Assembly (NCBI GenBank): GCA_040830725.1
Contig: JBFOMG010000018.1
Span: forward strand, 62,001-126,000
Reading direction: 5' to 3'
From: JAWKWH01 sp040830725
Lineage (GTDB): Bacteria; Pseudomonadota; Alphaproteobacteria; Rhizobiales; Rhizobiaceae
DNA length: 64,000 nucleotides
Both the position numbers and the translations under genes were made by a program. The stretch's first letter is position 1. Each line of letters begins with the position of its first letter. Below, one piece after another: positions 63,025 to 64,000 of the stretch. The notes beneath the pieces are model-generated. The model was given only the letters and a program-made list of their open reading frames with translations, ran no database searches and was not told where the DNA came from.

Positions 63025-63396
63025 CTACGCCGACGCTGCGGGGCTTCCCAGCGCTTCCATCAAACCGGCATACGAGACTGCAAAATTCGCGATACTGTCT
63101 GCATTGTCGTTTGCTGTCTCGACCTGGAGCGTTTCGCCATCTTCGCCAAGATGGACGAGCAGAATATGTCTGTCGTCGCCCTCGCCGGCGCTGACTGCCG
63201 CGACCCGTTGCCTGCCATTTTCCGATGCGGCGGGAAACTGGAACAAGAATTTGTACCCGGCTGCCTCAACGGCATCCTGCACACTGTCTTCGAATCCTCT
63301 TGCAACGATATCCTGCATCTGAAGCGCAAGCTCCAGCTCGACCGCTTCAAGCGTAACCGGCAGTTTCGCCGCAATGTCCAATGATTGGTCGGTCAT
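63025..63396 (-). CDS. hypothetical protein, 123 aa
   Basis: An acidic, soluble protein beginning MTDQSLDIAAKLPVTLEAVE, with helix-like LELALQMQDIVARGFEDSV and beta-like YKFLFQFPA and ILLVHLGEDG segments. No catalytic motif, signal or membrane segment. I do not recognise a family. It is divergent from the acyl-CoA ligase gene with about 175 bases between and is followed by the hairpin and repeat element. Confidence 0.65.
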   Translation of the reverse strand: MTDQSLDIAAKLPVTLEAVELELALQMQDIVARGFEDSVQDAVEAAGYKFLFQFPAASENGRQRVAAVSAGEGDDRHILLVHLGEDGETLQVETANDNADSIANFAVSYAGLMEALGSPAASA

Positions 63397-63573
63397 GCGA
63401 ACCTCTCAACTTATCGCATCTTCCCCGCCAGAAACAAACCTCGCGTGGGACAATGGCCGTAATGTGGCAACGCATACACAAACCAATGAGACTTCTGGAC
63501 AAATTCGCCCCGTTTGTCGCAATATCACTAACACAAACAGCCTGAAATTGACAGGTCCAGACGGGAGGAATTG

Positions 63574-64000
63574 ATGCTGGGAACCATGCAGAATTGGCCG
63601 CTTTTGTGCCACAAGATAATCGACTACGCCGCATACCAGCATCCGAATCGCGAAATCGTATCCAGATCTGTTGAAGGACCGATTGTCCGAACAAATTATG
63701 CACAGGTGAGGAATCGGGCATTGAAAGTTGCCCAATGTCTGTCGCGCGACGGCTTTCAAAATGGTGACCGCATCGCCACCCTGGCCTGGAATACGGCCAG
63801 GCATCTGGAAGCCTGGTACGGAATTATGGGAATGGGCGGCGTATATCACACGCTCAATCCGCGACTGTTTCCCGATCAGATCGCATGGATCATGAATCAT
63901 GCAGAAGACAGGGCGATTTTTGTCGATCTCACCTTTCTGCCCATCGTTGAAGCGATTGCAGAAAACGTCAAATCACTGCGCAAGGTTATCGTTCTGACGG
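63574..64000 (+). CDS. acyl-CoA ligase (AMP-binding), 5' part
   Basis: Only the first 142 codons are in the window. The N-terminus (MLGTMQNWPLLCHKIIDYA), then NGDRIATLAWNTARHLEAWY, GGVYHTLNPRLFPDQI and IFVDLTFLP, matches long-chain/medium-chain acyl-CoA synthetases, including DmdB-like enzymes. GGAGG lies five bases before the ATG. Catalytic AMP-binding motifs are beyond the window, so substrate class is open. Confidence 0.88.
   Translation, partial: MLGTMQNWPLLCHKIIDYAAYQHPNREIVSRSVEGPIVRTNYAQVRNRALKVAQCLSRDGFQNGDRIATLAWNTARHLEAWYGIMGMGGVYHTLNPRLFPDQIAWIMNHAEDRAIFVDLTFLPIVEAIAENVKSLRKVIVLT

Noticed and set aside
1..64000. Search for tRNA, rRNA, CRISPR arrays, transposases and riboswitches
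   Set aside because: No cloverleaf-like gene, spaced repeat array, transposase gene or recognisable riboswitch core was found by eye; ribB in particular has only 19 bases upstream, leaving no room for an FMN riboswitch.

Overview
This 64-kb window reads as chromosomal backbone of an alphaproteobacterium, most likely of the order Hyphomicrobiales (Rhizobiales). The reasons are the CcrM-type GANTC methyltransferase, the aa3 oxidase cluster coxB-ctaD-ctaB-coxF-like-ctaG-ctaE-DUF983-surf1, the IalB and DUF1344 exported proteins, the dnaJ-like/fabI/phosphatase and aroC/ribB clusters, and the histone-deacetylase-like/xseB/dxs/tlyA/rumA run. This is a judgement from gene content and order; the genus cannot be told from the sequence. 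The DNA is fairly GC-rich with dense coding, many 1- to 4-base start/stop overlaps and short gaps. I saw no rRNA, tRNA, CRISPR array, prophage or transposase gene.

Layout. Positions 1-5.2 kb hold a truncated tsaC/sua5 (t6A synthesis), a D-2-hydroxyacid dehydrogenase, DUF6101, ubiA and purD. Positions 5.2-9.2 kb hold an exported GH25 lysozyme-like protein, a long-form acyl-CoA dehydrogenase and an enoyl-CoA hydratase. Positions 9.2-17.6 kb hold pdxH, a surface lipoprotein, a DnaJ-like chaperone, fabI, a histidine phosphatase, DUF1344, aroC, ribB (with a degenerate GTP cyclohydrolase II half), an exported FG-GAP protein and a multispanning membrane protein. Positions 17.6-23.9 kb hold a small unannotated gene, an HDAC-like deacetylase, xseB, dxs, a small exported protein, tlyA and an RlmD-like methyltransferase. 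Positions 23.9-27.6 kb hold a sirtuin overlapping a Fic AMP-transferase, then tldD and a tiny membrane protein. Positions 27.6-34.9 kb hold ialB and the cytochrome oxidase cluster with its assembly factors.

Positions 35-37.9 kb hold ispH-thrB-rnhA and a peroxiredoxin. Positions 38-47.2 kb hold a DsbD N-domain protein, yqgE/algH, a minus-strand run (thrC, M16 peptidase, GNAT, membrane GGDEF/EAL protein), a lipoprotein and a HAD phosphatase. Positions 47.2-59.6 kb hold a VWA protein with tandem beta repeats, ccrM, HAD, mutY, dciA-like, dsbA, smc and ppdK. Positions 59.7-64 kb are more accessory in character: a lone nucleotidyltransferase-fold gene behind an operator-like repeat array, DUF427, a class III aminotransferase whose start abuts a 310-bp terminal-inverted-repeat element, an unknown 123-aa protein and the start of an acyl-CoA ligase.

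Housekeeping functions dominate: respiration, isoprenoid, riboflavin, aromatic, threonine and purine synthesis, chromosome segregation and methylation. The least explained parts are the Fic-sirtuin pair with its AT-rich palindromic leader, the nucleotidyltransferase with its TTAC-N6-GTAA sites, the inverted-repeat element at 62.6-62.9 kb, the VWA repeat protein, and small genes of 48 and 59 codons. No single locus is clearly a new system; the Fic-sirtuin pair is the best candidate.
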